A DNA stretch of 64,000 nt from Agarophyton chilense. Lineage: Eukaryota; Rhodophyta; Florideophyceae; Gracilariales; Gracilariaceae. The position numbers and the translations under genes were made by a program. Below are positions 54,998-64,000 of this stretch, in pieces (positions within the stretch are counted from its first letter, which is position 1; every line of letters starts with the position of its first letter). The stretch covers positions 1,054,001 through 1,118,000 of the forward strand of contig JARGXX010000100.1 in assembly GCA_030374765.1 (NCBI GenBank), written 5' to 3'. The notes below the pieces were generated by a model. That model saw nothing but the letters and a program-made list of their open reading frames with translations, did no database searches and was not told where the DNA came from.

Positions 54998-55884
54998 TGT
55001 AAGACAACTTTTGGAGCGGAGACACCACGAAGATGTTCGGGATCTTCCTCTCTTGAGAGACACGCCTCAGGCGGAGGAGACACGTCCCAGCGGAGCACAG
55101 AAACAGAGCCACTCTGGAAAGGCACGACGAAGTCGGGTGTAAGACCGAGGCCAATCCGGCGAGATATACCTAGAGTGTTTAGGTGAGCACGGCACAGTCC
55201 GGGGTGTGACCAATCCTATGCGGAGCGGTACGATGGCGATTGTCGGAAAAGGAGCTAGGAAACACTCGTATGAGGTGAACGAGCAGGGTGAGTGGTGCGG
55301 CCACTCACGAGAGGCAAAAAGGAGAACAAGAGGAAAACAGGGGCGAAACCCTATACAGGGGCGAGACTACGACAAGTGTCGGCGATTTAATACGAACCCA
55401 CGGTGGTGGTAGCACTCTGATCGACAGAGGGGTGAATGAACTAACGGGCGACGGGCGCTCACGCAGTATGCGGTGAAGACGCGCCGAAGGCGAAAAGTTC
55501 AGAGCCAAGACTCCCTCCTTGGTCTCCCAAGAGGGTGTTTATTGGAAAGCATTGCTCAACCTCCTATGTAGTGTGGCGCGCGGCCCCTGACAGTGGGCGC
55601 GCGCCGGAAAAATAGACACTAAATAGCGAGAGCGAAGCTAAATAAATACTAAAAATTACAAAATAATACTAACCATTTGGTACAGTCCGGGCCACGTGTG
55701 GCACGCCTCGTACTCGAGCCTTGGCATCCGTGCAGTCCACGTGTTCCACCAGTGTGCCCTTCCGGTCCTAACCGGCCGTCAGCACGCAATAGCGGTATAG
55801 CTTGTCATAGCCCAAGCTATTCCTCAAGTGAGCGAAACTTCTAATTCCTGCGAAGAAACCCCCCTTGAAGGGCATTGTCCTTCA
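54998..55884 (-). repeat. E4 5' LTR
   Basis: 887 bp, about 95% identical by eye to 45016-45902. Just inside it on the coding strand the sequence reads AACTGGTTTACCGAC. TGG at the third base is compatible with a tRNA primer-binding site offset by two bases. Confidence 0.93.
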
Positions 55885-55889
55885 CGATG

Positions 55890-56330
55890 GAGTATAAAGC
55901 TGCTAAGCATGCATTTCAACCCCCCATTTCTTGAAGTTGCTCTATAGCTGTGTCGACATCGTGCATGGTGTCATTCAAGACGTGCAATACGTCTCTACCA
56001 TGAATGAACAGATTGCATAGCATGATTACAATTACATCTGTGTCAACCGAGACTATGTGACAATCGCCATAGGTTTTGCAATATTTTGCAGTCAATTGAA
56101 CAGACTGGGGTATGTACTAAATTTGTATCGACTTCTGCACGCTTCCGTAACTGTGTTGCCGTGAACGAGAAGAGTTTGCTTGAATTTCGAGAGTTACATG
56201 AACAGAAAGCAAACCAAACAGTCCGGTACTCCTTCCGGGAAGAACTTGGATCTACTGTAACGCGTTTCCCCGTTTCCATTATTATGCCTCTGGTGAAAGT
56301 GCAAGAATATTTAAGTACTAGAATGTACTA
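55890..56330 (-). pseudogene. PIN/XPG-like protein, N-terminal part (cut by E4)
   Basis: Minus-strand reading gives GIIMETGKRVTVDPSSS, then NSRNSSKLFSFTA, GDCHIVSVDTDVIVIMLC, NLFIHGRDVLHVLND and NACLAALYSI up to the E4 junction. The TDVIVIML segment resembles the acidic core of PIN/XPG-like nucleases, and the order matches the family described for 44340-45015. A stop (TGA just before NACLAALYSI, near 55920) and frame changes show that it is decayed. The start was not found; 56340-56560 may hold more of it. Confidence 0.45.
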
Positions 56331-56339
56331 GCTGTACGT

Positions 56340-57315
56340 CAACAGCGGTGGCGGGCGCTCCGTAAGATGAGTGGTCAAACAATAGCGAATATGGTGTGGA
56401 CGCTATGGTTCAAACTAGAACGTAGAGATTTAAGCAGTGAAGGGGAGGATTTTCGAGTGTGGCAACAACGATCTCCAATTCGGCACACTGGCATTTTTTC
56501 CCAAAATGCCATTTGAAATCAAGAAATCACCAACTGTAGACCGCGCTTCAAATATTTTGGACCCCGTCTCGAATATGTTTGAGATGTGCATGCAAGGATA
56601 TTACACGTACTAAATAGACTTCAGAGTGCCGGTGAGCAGGCGGGGAGCGTAATAAACTTGCAATCCTCGCAATGGAGCCTTCGATCCGCTCCACAGCAAA
56701 CTAATTCCTTCGGCGTTTTCTGCTTCAACAACACCCCAACCCTTCCCGACCCTGGACCATCAATGCTAGAATGCCAATCTGCCGGCTCTGTGCCACCGTT
56801 AGACACACTTTCGTGCCCGAACGCATCCAAAATGAGCTCGGACCTATCGCTTCTCGTTGTAACACAATATCACCACAGCTACTATAAAAAGACCAAAGGT
56901 CGTCATGTTACATGACAAATAAGCCTCGCCTACAACGCAGTAGACGCACATCTAAGTTGACGAAAAACAAAAATGAAAACCCCGGCCCAAAACAGAAAAA
57001 TTCTCGTAACAACGACAACGTTCTAGCAGGAAACAAGCCATCTTTTCTGCCCAACTTCCATTTTGAAAATCGCAACCAGGCAGAAATGTTTCACTATTTT
57101 TTTCAGGACCGAACAGTGAAAGAGTTACAGTAGATAAGCAAAGTTTGGAAAGTAATGGTACGTAAACAATGAAAATCTGAGCCGGTTTCGAAGATGATGG
57201 TACATGTTTACATACAGACCCAAAATGGAACTTCTTTCACTTGTTTTTGCAACAGAAACAAGGAAAGTAGTGGTTATTATCGTGACGAGCAGAATGTTAT
57301 GGAAGGTTTTCGGAT
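56340..57315. other. Intergenic
   Basis: A 109-codon plus-strand frame at 56586-56915 and a 73-codon basic plus-strand frame at 56912-57133 (KNENPGPKQKNSRNN-type) lie here. The second may be the N-terminus of the decayed gene that follows. Neither is recognised. Confidence 0.3.
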
Positions 57316-58373
57316 ATGTTATGTTCTGCTCGAAATATTTTCTTTGGTTCAAAATATATTGCTGATTCCGAGAGAGCCATCTTAAGGCGGAATTTTTTTC
57401 GAGCGATCAACAGTGTTTTTAATGTCAATGGCGATAGACGAAAGGCATCGAAGCCGGACTTTTGTTTGAACGAATTTGCGCGCCTGATTGTTTTACTTAG
57501 AAACGACGATCGATGTCGATATGCTCTACTAAAGGCATTTGGTGTGGAGCTCAGTCGAGCTGTACTTAATGCACGCGTATCGCGTGAGAGTTCGTGGACT
57601 GTAATTGAAACCCGATTCAACAATGAGCATTTGGACTCACTCGAATGTTTCAAAGGCTATTTGGATGAATTTGATTTTAACCAGCGGGCATTGTGGTTCA
57701 AAAAACCGCTTCTGTTCTGAAGAACCAGTTTTTCCAGGTGAAAATAAGTTTTACAAAGGTGAAGGACAAGTGGGCAGCGTCAGGGCAGAGTGATCTTAAG
57801 AGAATCAATAGGTTCTTGCAAATAACTGACGCGGGAGATCTGAAAATGGATTCGAAGCGGGTTTTACTGATCTTTATTGTGTGCAAGGTAGGTACATCAC
57901 AGGAGGATGTGGATCGGATGCGTGCTGCTTCGAAGTAAATCGAGGATGGGGAGGGTGGACGCGAAGAAAGTGTGGCGGGAATCGATCAGAAAGATGATAA
58001 ACCCAATGCTATTGGTCGAAAAAGGCCAAGTTCCGGACGCCAGAGTAACGGCAAAATGAGCATTTTATCACAGGGAATGGATTCATTTCAGAAGATTATG
58101 AAGGAGTCACTCGAAATCCAAAAAGCTCAGCATAGTACAACCACAGAGAAAAACAATCTAATCACGGAACATGAAGAGGAAGAAGCTAAGATACTGGACA
58201 TCTTTATACAAAGCGCACAGCTTTGTAAGAAGGCATTAGAGTTCGACGACGAAATCCAGGAGTTCGGTCGAATTCTTCTCGAGCGGAACAACAAGCGTTT
58301 CAAAATATATTACGACGGTTCCATTGACGGTGACAGCGCAACTAGATCTATTGAACCGAAGGAAGATGAATAA
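57316..58373 (+). pseudogene. Conserved hypothetical protein relic, helical, C-terminal coiled coil
   Basis: The first frame (to 57720) contains FARLIVLLRNDDRCRYALLK, VELSRAVLNARVSRESSW and TRFNNEHLD. After a frameshift near 57690 comes KISFTKVKDKWAASGQSD with GTSQEDVDRM. After a stop at 57936-57938 the same frame continues into a Glu/Lys-rich coiled coil ending at 58373. This layout resembles a repeated, uncharacterised family that I recall from red algal genomes, probably transposon-associated. That recollection is weak evidence. The C-terminus also resembles in style the coiled coil of the Myb/SANT-like relic at 8503-8835. Function unknown. Confidence 0.4.
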
Positions 58374-59236
58374 TCTGATTCTTTACTTTTTCTGCCTTTC
58401 ATGTGATATTTATAGGACCTAGCGTAGCGTACATATTGTGATCGTGGTGACGTTCTATGATACATCACCGGGTGGTGGTGGGAAAAGATCACACAACCTT
58501 GGTGCTTACATGAATATATCTGCAGCCAAAACTTTGCGTGCCTGGATACTTCAAACCGTAAAAGACGTTTCACGGAAACTTTGCGATCTCCGGGTTTACC
58601 CTGCACCCATTCAATCAAGTTCGCCTTCAGCCATTCCATCTAGCTATCCTGCCGCTACTCAATCAAGCTCCCCTGCAGTCAGTCAATCAAGCTGTACGGA
58701 ACGAACTTCGTCGCCATCTGCAACCCCATATGTTTGTCCTATCTGCTTCATTTGGGCACAAGTGGATGCCGATGAAAAATCTAAATGCAATCCTGAACAA
58801 TCGATTGGAGGCTCTCGACCAGTGGCCGTGGATTCCACAATTGGAACAACCATAGATGTACGTTAAACGATGATTGTATTGTCGGAGAGCGCGGGTGAAA
58901 CAGGTGTATCTTTGTTGTTGAAAGAAAGACGATGAAAAATCTGTTCTGTACGAAGGTCAATGTAGATTGCACTTGTCTGTCCAGATTCGAAAATGAGGGA
59001 ATCGGAAGGTTCTTCAGCACGGTGAGGTGGCAGCAGTCTTGCTACGGCGGTGCGGTAAATGAACTTGTTATGTGCGAGTTCAAGTTCGACGCTCCCCCTC
59101 TACAACCGTGACACTTCTTAATAAAGTTTTGACACCGTCGGAGAAAAGCACCTATCGTTTCTAATTCATTCGAGCCAGCACGACGAAACTGCACGTACCT
59201 GATACGATTTTCATAAACATTATAAAGTAAATACGC
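58374..59236. other. Intergenic with one unassigned ORF
   Basis: Apart from the 142-codon frame described separately, only short overlapping frames occur. Nothing was recognised. Confidence 0.35.
58438..58866 (+). CDS. Unrecognised 142-codon ORF with Ser/Pro repeats
   Basis: Open plus-strand frame. The middle carries imperfect repeats of a QSSSPSAIPSSYPAAT type (three copies around 58605-58695), followed by CPICFIW, a single C-x2-C pair. The start codon is uncertain. An overlapping minus-strand frame of 109 codons weakens the case for coding. Confidence 0.2.
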   Translation: MIVVTFYDTSPGGGGKRSHNLGAYMNISAAKTLRAWILQTVKDVSRKLCDLRVYPAPIQSSSPSAIPSSYPAATQSSSPAVSQSSCTERTSSPSATPYVCPICFIWAQVDADEKSKCNPEQSIGGSRPVAVDSTIGTTIDVR

Positions 59237-59986
59237 TTACTTGTTTCCATGCAAATTGTACCGAGCCGTAAGTTTCAGGCCGTTGAGAATCATCTTGTTC
59301 TTTAACGGCAACCTCTTTTTCAGCTCATCCGCCGTATGCCATCTTTTGAAAACAAAGGAATCGTCGGCCTCTTCTCCCTAAGGACCGCTATGACCCTCTT
59401 CTTCGTCAGTGTTACCCTCTTGCAAGAGGTTCTGATTGACAACCTTGAATTTCTTACAGCCCAGCTTGAGCAAAATGTTGATATCCAGCTCAGTGACGTT
59501 CACCATGGACGCTTACTTGACACGATCATATTCAGGTAGTGATTCGAGTGACTTGATGCATGACCTGTCCTTACCCTGAATATCAATCTTCATGCAGATC
59601 GGTGTTCTATACTCGCGCACAAGATCCGCACAAGTTTTAGTTTCCAGTTCTATCACAGAGCAAAATTTGCAATCTCCAGGCGGAGTAGACTCACCAACCC
59701 AATTTTAGCACCCAAGACTCTCGACAAAGCTACAGAATTCGTCATTATTGTCGTTGAGGTAGAACTTGAGTTTTGGACGCTGTTCAATGCTATCTTTTTT
59801 CGAATCGATCGCAGTGATACCGATTGCGACAAGCTTGAGCCGGTCGGCAGCAATAGTGTCAAAGAACTTGGATTTGGAGCTACTGACTAGCGTAGGATTG
59901 GCTTTGATTGCAACAACCCGAGACTTGGGGTGTTCATTGGGATAGTTGCTTATATCCTGACCATTATTATGGCCTATATCAAAGAT
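59237..59986 (-). pseudogene. FkbM-type methyltransferase relic
   Basis: A single minus-strand frame of 250 codons begins IFDIGHNNGQDISNYPNEH, then VVAIKANP. These are the SAM-binding motif I and the acidic-loop position of FkbM-family methyltransferases. Further along come CADLVREYRTPICMKIDIQGKDRSCIKSL, broken here as motif landmarks CADLV, YMKIDI-like ICMKIDI and CIKSL, then NVTELDINILLKLG, FKVVNQN and a HSGP*GEEADD segment. In-frame stops (TAA after LGC, TAA after VK, TAG after HSGP) and a TGA just before the first motif interrupt an otherwise preserved frame. The family O-methylates sugars and other small molecules. The unbroken frame suggests recent loss. Confidence 0.65.
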
Positions 59987-60867
59987 TCAGGGCCCATCAT
60001 TCCTTGGAGTATCCCCACAGTACTTGACTGAGGGGGGCGGAAACACGACGGAAGCAGAAGCCAGGGCAGAGACAGGCCGGAGCTTTTAAGCGGCTGTTTG
60101 TGAAGAAAAAAGATCGGTCTGCTGGGTGTTATGAGCAAAGGCGTTAGTTGCAGGGTAGGGCGTAAGGTATTGGGGATGCATAGCATAGGGCGGATAAGGG
60201 TATGGGTGGTGTTGAGGCGCAGCTTGTTGTTGGTATGCCTTAGTAGTTTGTTTGTCGAAAAGTCTATTCTCGGAGCTTCATGTCGCGACGGGATGGTTTG
60301 GGGCGACAGCAGGCGACGCAAGGAGACGCGGGGCGAAGTCGAGGATAAGTAGGCAGCAATAACGGAAGTATTTGGGCGTTGCACGGACGGGGGACCAAAC
60401 GTAGGGTGCGGCTGCGGCGCACAAGCGGCTGCCGTGGCGAGACTATAGCGCCACACACAGGCGCAATTGTTTGCTGATGATGGGACAACGCGTGTGGCAC
60501 GCCGCGCCGTTCCAAGGTCCGTTTGACACAGTCCGCCTCCGGCGGCTCGCAAAGTCGAGTACACTGGCACAGTTGATCTGTGCACCAGAAATTGTGCACT
60601 GCAGCGTGTGATTTACCAACATGCACACGCCCTTGTGGACTATCTCTCACATGCGTCCACTCGCGTAGCGCGACGTTTCTGTGCTGCGCCGCTACTTGAC
60701 TGTTGGCCGCGCAAGTCTACTATCGACCGAATGCTGGTTTGGTAGCGATTACCCTTCCCTCCACACCTACGCGTTGCTCATTTCTTGTGCTAGTTGGTGC
60801 CTCGCCTGTTTCGAGCCCTCGCCTGTCTTGAAACCGGTTTGCCTGGTTCGCAACTGCTGAGAGCTTT
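59987..60867. other. Intergenic between FkbM and ALG3 relics
   Basis: A 203-codon minus-strand frame (59974-60585) is Ser/Thr/Pro/Leu-rich, overlaps other frames on both strands and resembles nothing. I treat it as chance. The stretch should include the upstream regions of both divergent relics, but no clear promoter element was seen. Confidence 0.35.
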
Positions 60868-62102
60868 TTGGAGAAGCATTTCTTTTTCATCTCAGCTACC
60901 CTAATCCTCACCAGCTCCCTCGGATGTATTATGCTCATCGAAATGGTCCCTTACACAAAAATTCACTTTAAGACGTACATGGAGGAAGTGGTAGGAGTCG
61001 TCGAGCATGGAGAGTTCGGCAAGAAGCAATTGCGAGGTGGTCAGGGGCCGCTTCTCTACCCAGCAGGTTTCGTGTACATCTACTTTGTCTTGTACTACGC
61101 TACAGGCCGTGGAAACAGCAGTCGGTTCGCGCAGTACATCTTCGCAGTTTTCCATTCCCTGACTCTTGCAATTGTCCTCGCGATCTACAATAAGTGTCTC
61201 GCGGATGTCCATGACAGATATTTTTATCGATTTCCATTGTATCTTGTTGGGTTCCCGTTTTTACAAAGGAGGATATTGTCGCTGTTTGTCCTTCGACTGT
61301 TTAATGACTGTGTTCAAACATTGCTCATATAATTCTCCTTCTGCTCTTTATTCACAATCAATAGAATCTCGGCTGCTTATTGTATAGTTTATCCATGTCT
61401 GTTAAGATTAATGATTTACTGTATGCTCCAGGTCTAGCAGTCCTACTCTGTCATGCTCGCGGTTTCGGTGGTTTCTTGCGTCATGTTGTTGGAATCTGTT
61501 TTGTTCTTCAGGTATCCCTTGAACTCCCATTTTTGCCCTATCACCCGTCAGTTATATCTCTCGTGCTTTTGAGCTGACTAGGGAGTTGCTGTAAGAATGG
61601 AGCGTCAACGGTGCCTTCTTGTCCGAGCAATCTTTTCGTGACAAGAAGCTCGCCGTGTCTTTTCTCTGTATGCATATCTGTTTCTAGTTCTTTTTGCTCA
61701 CTATCGTTGGACTTCTGGTTTTTATTGAGGCGTAATTGGTTTAGCTTTCCCCCATTCTATGGAACTTAGAAACATTTTTCGTCACATGTTCAAAGAGGAG
61801 CGTCGAAAACTTCGCTCAACGCATATCGCGACGGTTCTATTCGCTTCGAATTTTATCGGTATTGTATCCGCGCAAACATTTCACTACCAGTTCTATACCT
61901 GGTATGCACATACAATCCTTTTCCTGATTTGGGGTGGACCGTATCCTTTCATTTTGAAAATTATGATCATTGCAACCATTGAGACCGTCTATAACATTTT
62001 CCCTCTTTAGTCGTTCCAGCCATTGATTTGAACCTCTGCCACATCGTGACGCTCTTGTCCATGTGGATGGAGCCGAAGGCGAATTCAGTTTCGATTTTTT
62101 AA
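60868..62102 (+). pseudogene. ALG3: ALG3 (Dol-P-Man alpha-1,3-mannosyltransferase) pseudogene
   Basis: ALG3 is the multispanning ER membrane enzyme that adds the first lumenal mannose to Man5GlcNAc2-PP-dolichol in N-glycan precursor synthesis. Collinear matches: VPYTKIHFKTYMEEV, GGQGPLLYPAGFVYIYF and VLRLFNDC (60868-61310); SMSVKINDLLYAPGLAVLL (about 61390-61450); SRAFELTRELL, then stop, EWSVNGAFLSEQSF (about 61558-61640); LFASNFIGIV and FHYQFYTWYAHTILFL (about 61825-61935); LNLCHIVTLLSMWMEP (about 62029-62080), ending at TAA 62100-62102. Frameshifts lie near 61325, 61380, 61557 and 62006, and stops occur at 61592 and near 61685. No conventional ATG precedes the first transmembrane segment. 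Too many lesions for introns to explain, so the functional gene must be elsewhere. Confidence 0.88.
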
Positions 62103-63285
62103 AAGCCGAGTGATGGCAAGGTTGAGTGAGCAGTGATGATGGTTTAGTATGTGCCGCGGACCGCTTTAAGAAGCACCAACTTTACTGCCTTGGGTGAGGC
62201 ATCTCGCTTATACGGCGAAATGTGCTGGGCAAACTAAGGGTCTTTGGAGTTTTGTCATTCAGAGCCCGCCAAATCGATTCCAACATGCTGATTGAACAGA
62301 GAAAACCTCAGGACCCAACGTGCCAAGTTGCAGGCTGATCAATTGAAGAGCTCGATTGGCTTTTGATTGAAAGTGACTTTTGTTTCGAGAACTAGAAAGA
62401 CTATGCGTTCCAACAAGAAGAGCCCTCCACCATTTTTCAATATCATCTAGTATAAGGAGAAAAAGAAGAAGGTGTATCCATCTCAATTTCTTCGTATCTT
62501 TGGTTGCTTAACGTACCGAAGGTTAGGCTGTTATTGATTCCATTCTCTCACAGAATATTAAGGCTTAAGTTCATCTCGTCGCCACAAGCGAGGAAGCATC
62601 CCGTCGAAAGCAACGTCAAGCCACATCAAGCCCAACTATTTCGATTCCAGCACTGCCCTCCTCGTTGTAAAGCAAACCGCAAGGCACCCCAATTCACGTT
62701 GGTGAAGACCATGAAGTAGATGTCCAGGAAAACTAGCTCATGGAACGGCAACGCAAAGAGAACCTGCCAATCTTCACATTCACGATCGTATTCCGCAACC
62801 ATTCGCACGTACTTCGTTGCCCCTCTTCCTTGAACTACAACTAGCAGCACTGCTAGCTGGTCTCCTTGCCGAATATATACCACCACAACCATCGCCTTAA
62901 ATCCTCACCCGATCTCAGCCCCCTTTCCGCTCCATGCTCTGCTTGTCTTCGTTTCACGCAAATCTCAAACCAAAATTAAAAATCTGCACAAACAACATAT
63001 ACGATTGTTAGTCACCGCAACAACCTCACGCGCGAGTTAAGATGGTGTATGCGAACCGGATCATCGCTTAGCGTATTCTTTGGGTAGATTCTCGGTGATG
63101 GGGGAAGTCCCTAGAGAAAAGTGGAGGCTTGCGAAGCTTTCTCGAATTGCACCATTGGAGCCCTCGAAACCACTGATCTGCGCAGCCCCTTGCTTTTGAT
63201 TATTTCGACAATTTTGTCGCGTTTGGTCGATACAGAAGAATAGAACGCATTAAATTAATCAGTTGTCTCGGCCCAACCACTTTCC
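62103..63285. other. Intergenic
   Basis: Only short frames: 71 codons plus at 62504-62719 and 88 codons minus at 62626-62892, which overlap. A plus-strand FLRIFGCLTYRRL string near 62490 recalls copia integrase, but nothing around it supports that. Nothing else was recognised. Confidence 0.35.
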
Positions 63286-64000
63286 TTACAAGCTTTGTAT
63301 CAAGCTTTGACTTCCAGATTCCCTCGCATATCTTCTACATTGAGACATACTTAACCCTTGGTCCTTATGATCGCTACAGAAGTTGTGAAGCTTCATGTAC
63401 AGAGAAATAATGTCTGAACTGGTCGCCACTGAGTACTCTAGCTTGCTTAAAATTCGCCAGCGCGCAACCAGTATTCTAAATGCCTTTTCAACATGCATTC
63501 GGAGAGATGAAAGGTAGTAATTTAATGAATCTTCCCAAAAATGTCGTACCTGAGACTGGGGAATCGGTATTATTAAGCTTTAAGTACATAGATATGCCTC
63601 ATTCCCTGCAATCCATAACTACGTATGCAGCTTACCAGTACTCAGATTCTTTCCCAGTCCTGATACCACATGAGCGATAGAATCATATGTTGATCCAATG
63701 CACGGAATAGTAACATCCAAAAAGCGGTAAGATGAATCTCTAAGAGCCTGAAACGGTAAAGAGTAGAACCTCTTTGTGCAGTAATACGATGCTGCATGAG
63801 ATGTGATAGGATTCTTGATTCAAATGTCTATGCTATCGAGCGCCCCAATGCACCCAGTCAAAGGACTCATTGGACTACGGGAGTGATTCCGGCCCATTAA
63901 AAGTTGTGGCAGCCCTTACATAGTGCTTTGTATCCTCTGTAAAACCAGTCTTTTTAGAAGTGCATCTTTGGAGTCAGAAAACACTGCATATGTTGTGGGA
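63286..64000 (-). pseudogene. PIF/Harbinger (DDE_Tnp_4) transposase relic, cut by window edge
   Basis: Minus-strand reading from the edge gives LTGCIGALDSIDI (about 63860-63825), the first catalytic Asp region of Harbinger transposases. Next come YYCTKRFYSLPFQALRD and IPCIGSTYDS, holding the second Asp. A GNEAY segment follows, then HVEKAFRILVARWRILSK and LYMKLHNFCSDH, the standard C-terminal EKAFG.L..R...L and LHN motifs. A stop after SIDI and a frame change near 63600 break it. It belongs to a different Harbinger group from the ALP1-like relic at 19719-20520. Terminal repeats were not found; the right end lies outside the window. Confidence 0.75.

Larger units (their letters stand above)
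45016..55884 (-). mobile_element. E4: large Ty3/gypsy LTR retrotransposon with antisense accessory gene, 10.87 kb
   Basis: Two 887-bp direct repeats flank minus-strand gag, pol (protease, RT, RNase H, integrase, chromodomain) and a separate plus-strand gene between pol and the 3' LTR. In element orientation the LTR starts TGAAGGAC and ends CTTACA. The flanking pentamers AAATG (45011-45015) and CGATG (55885-55889) agree at three of five positions. Deleting the element and one pentamer restores the frame of the interrupted host gene, so they are taken as a mutated target duplication. The LTRs differ at roughly 40 positions by eye. Lesions: two stops in gag, two stops and one frameshift in pol, and two stops and one frameshift in the antisense gene. 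Confidence 0.95.

Noticed and set aside
59974..60585. 203-codon minus-strand ORF
   Set aside because: Low-complexity Ser/Thr/Pro/Leu composition, overlapping frames on both strands and no resemblance to any family. It overlaps the first motif of the FkbM relic only by chance.
62470..62520. Copia integrase-like string FLRIFGCLTYRRL
   Set aside because: Surrounding frames contain no other copia motif, so it is treated as chance similarity.

Overview
The window is nuclear DNA of a eukaryote. It carries a relic of the ER enzyme ALG3 and Ty3/gypsy LTR retrotransposons with chromodomains, and it has no operons or bacterial ribosome-binding sites. Host-type genes look intron-poor, and several retroelements resemble lineages I associate with algae and oomycetes. 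My best guess is a repeat-rich red alga. This is an inference from gene style and is not proven. Most of the 64 kb is transposable-element material at different stages of decay; only a few reading frames look intact.

Layout. 1-1.95 kb: 3' part of a tyrosine-recombinase element. 5.1-7.3 kb and 29.4-31.6 kb: two arms of an inverted duplication, each with an intact C2H2 zinc-finger gene and a conserved 87-residue ORF. 7.8-9.0 kb: Myb/SANT-like relic. 9.3-12.0 kb: two convergent decayed genes, one with a SAP-like motif. 13.29-18.91 kb: E1, a Ty3/gypsy element on the minus strand with 390-bp LTRs and a GACT target duplication. 19.7-20.5 kb: PIF/Harbinger transposase relic. 21.8-22.6 kb: gypsy integrase/chromodomain tail. 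24.9-27.1 kb: E2, gypsy pol relic. 33.1-40.2 kb: E3, a gypsy element with about 300-bp LTRs, nested inside the gag gene of an older gypsy element, E5. 44.3-56.3 kb: E4, a 10.9-kb gypsy element with 887-bp LTRs, inserted into a PIN/XPG-like gene with a CXC domain. 57.3-58.4 kb: decayed conserved gene. 59.2-60.0 kb: FkbM-type methyltransferase pseudogene. 60.9-62.1 kb: ALG3 pseudogene. 63.3-64 kb: second PIF/Harbinger transposase relic, running off the edge.

Most notable observations. (1) E4 carries a roughly 1.7-kb antisense accessory gene, starting 36 bp inside its 3' LTR and unlike gag or pol. (2) In E3 the Gag-Pro and Pol frames are separated by a 624-bp segment with GT...AG ends; removing it joins the frames exactly, suggesting a retained intron or an introner-like insertion. 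(3) In the zinc-finger duplication the upstream 0.6 kb is about 99% identical while the proteins differ at about 50 of 278 residues, including the DNA-contact positions of three fingers. (4) Both nested insertions can be undone by eye: removing E3 or E4 with one target-site copy restores the interrupted reading frame.

No rRNA, tRNA or CRISPR array was recognised. Coordinates of decayed genes mark recognisable protein similarity, not transcript ends. Family assignments rest on motif recognition from memory, without a database search.
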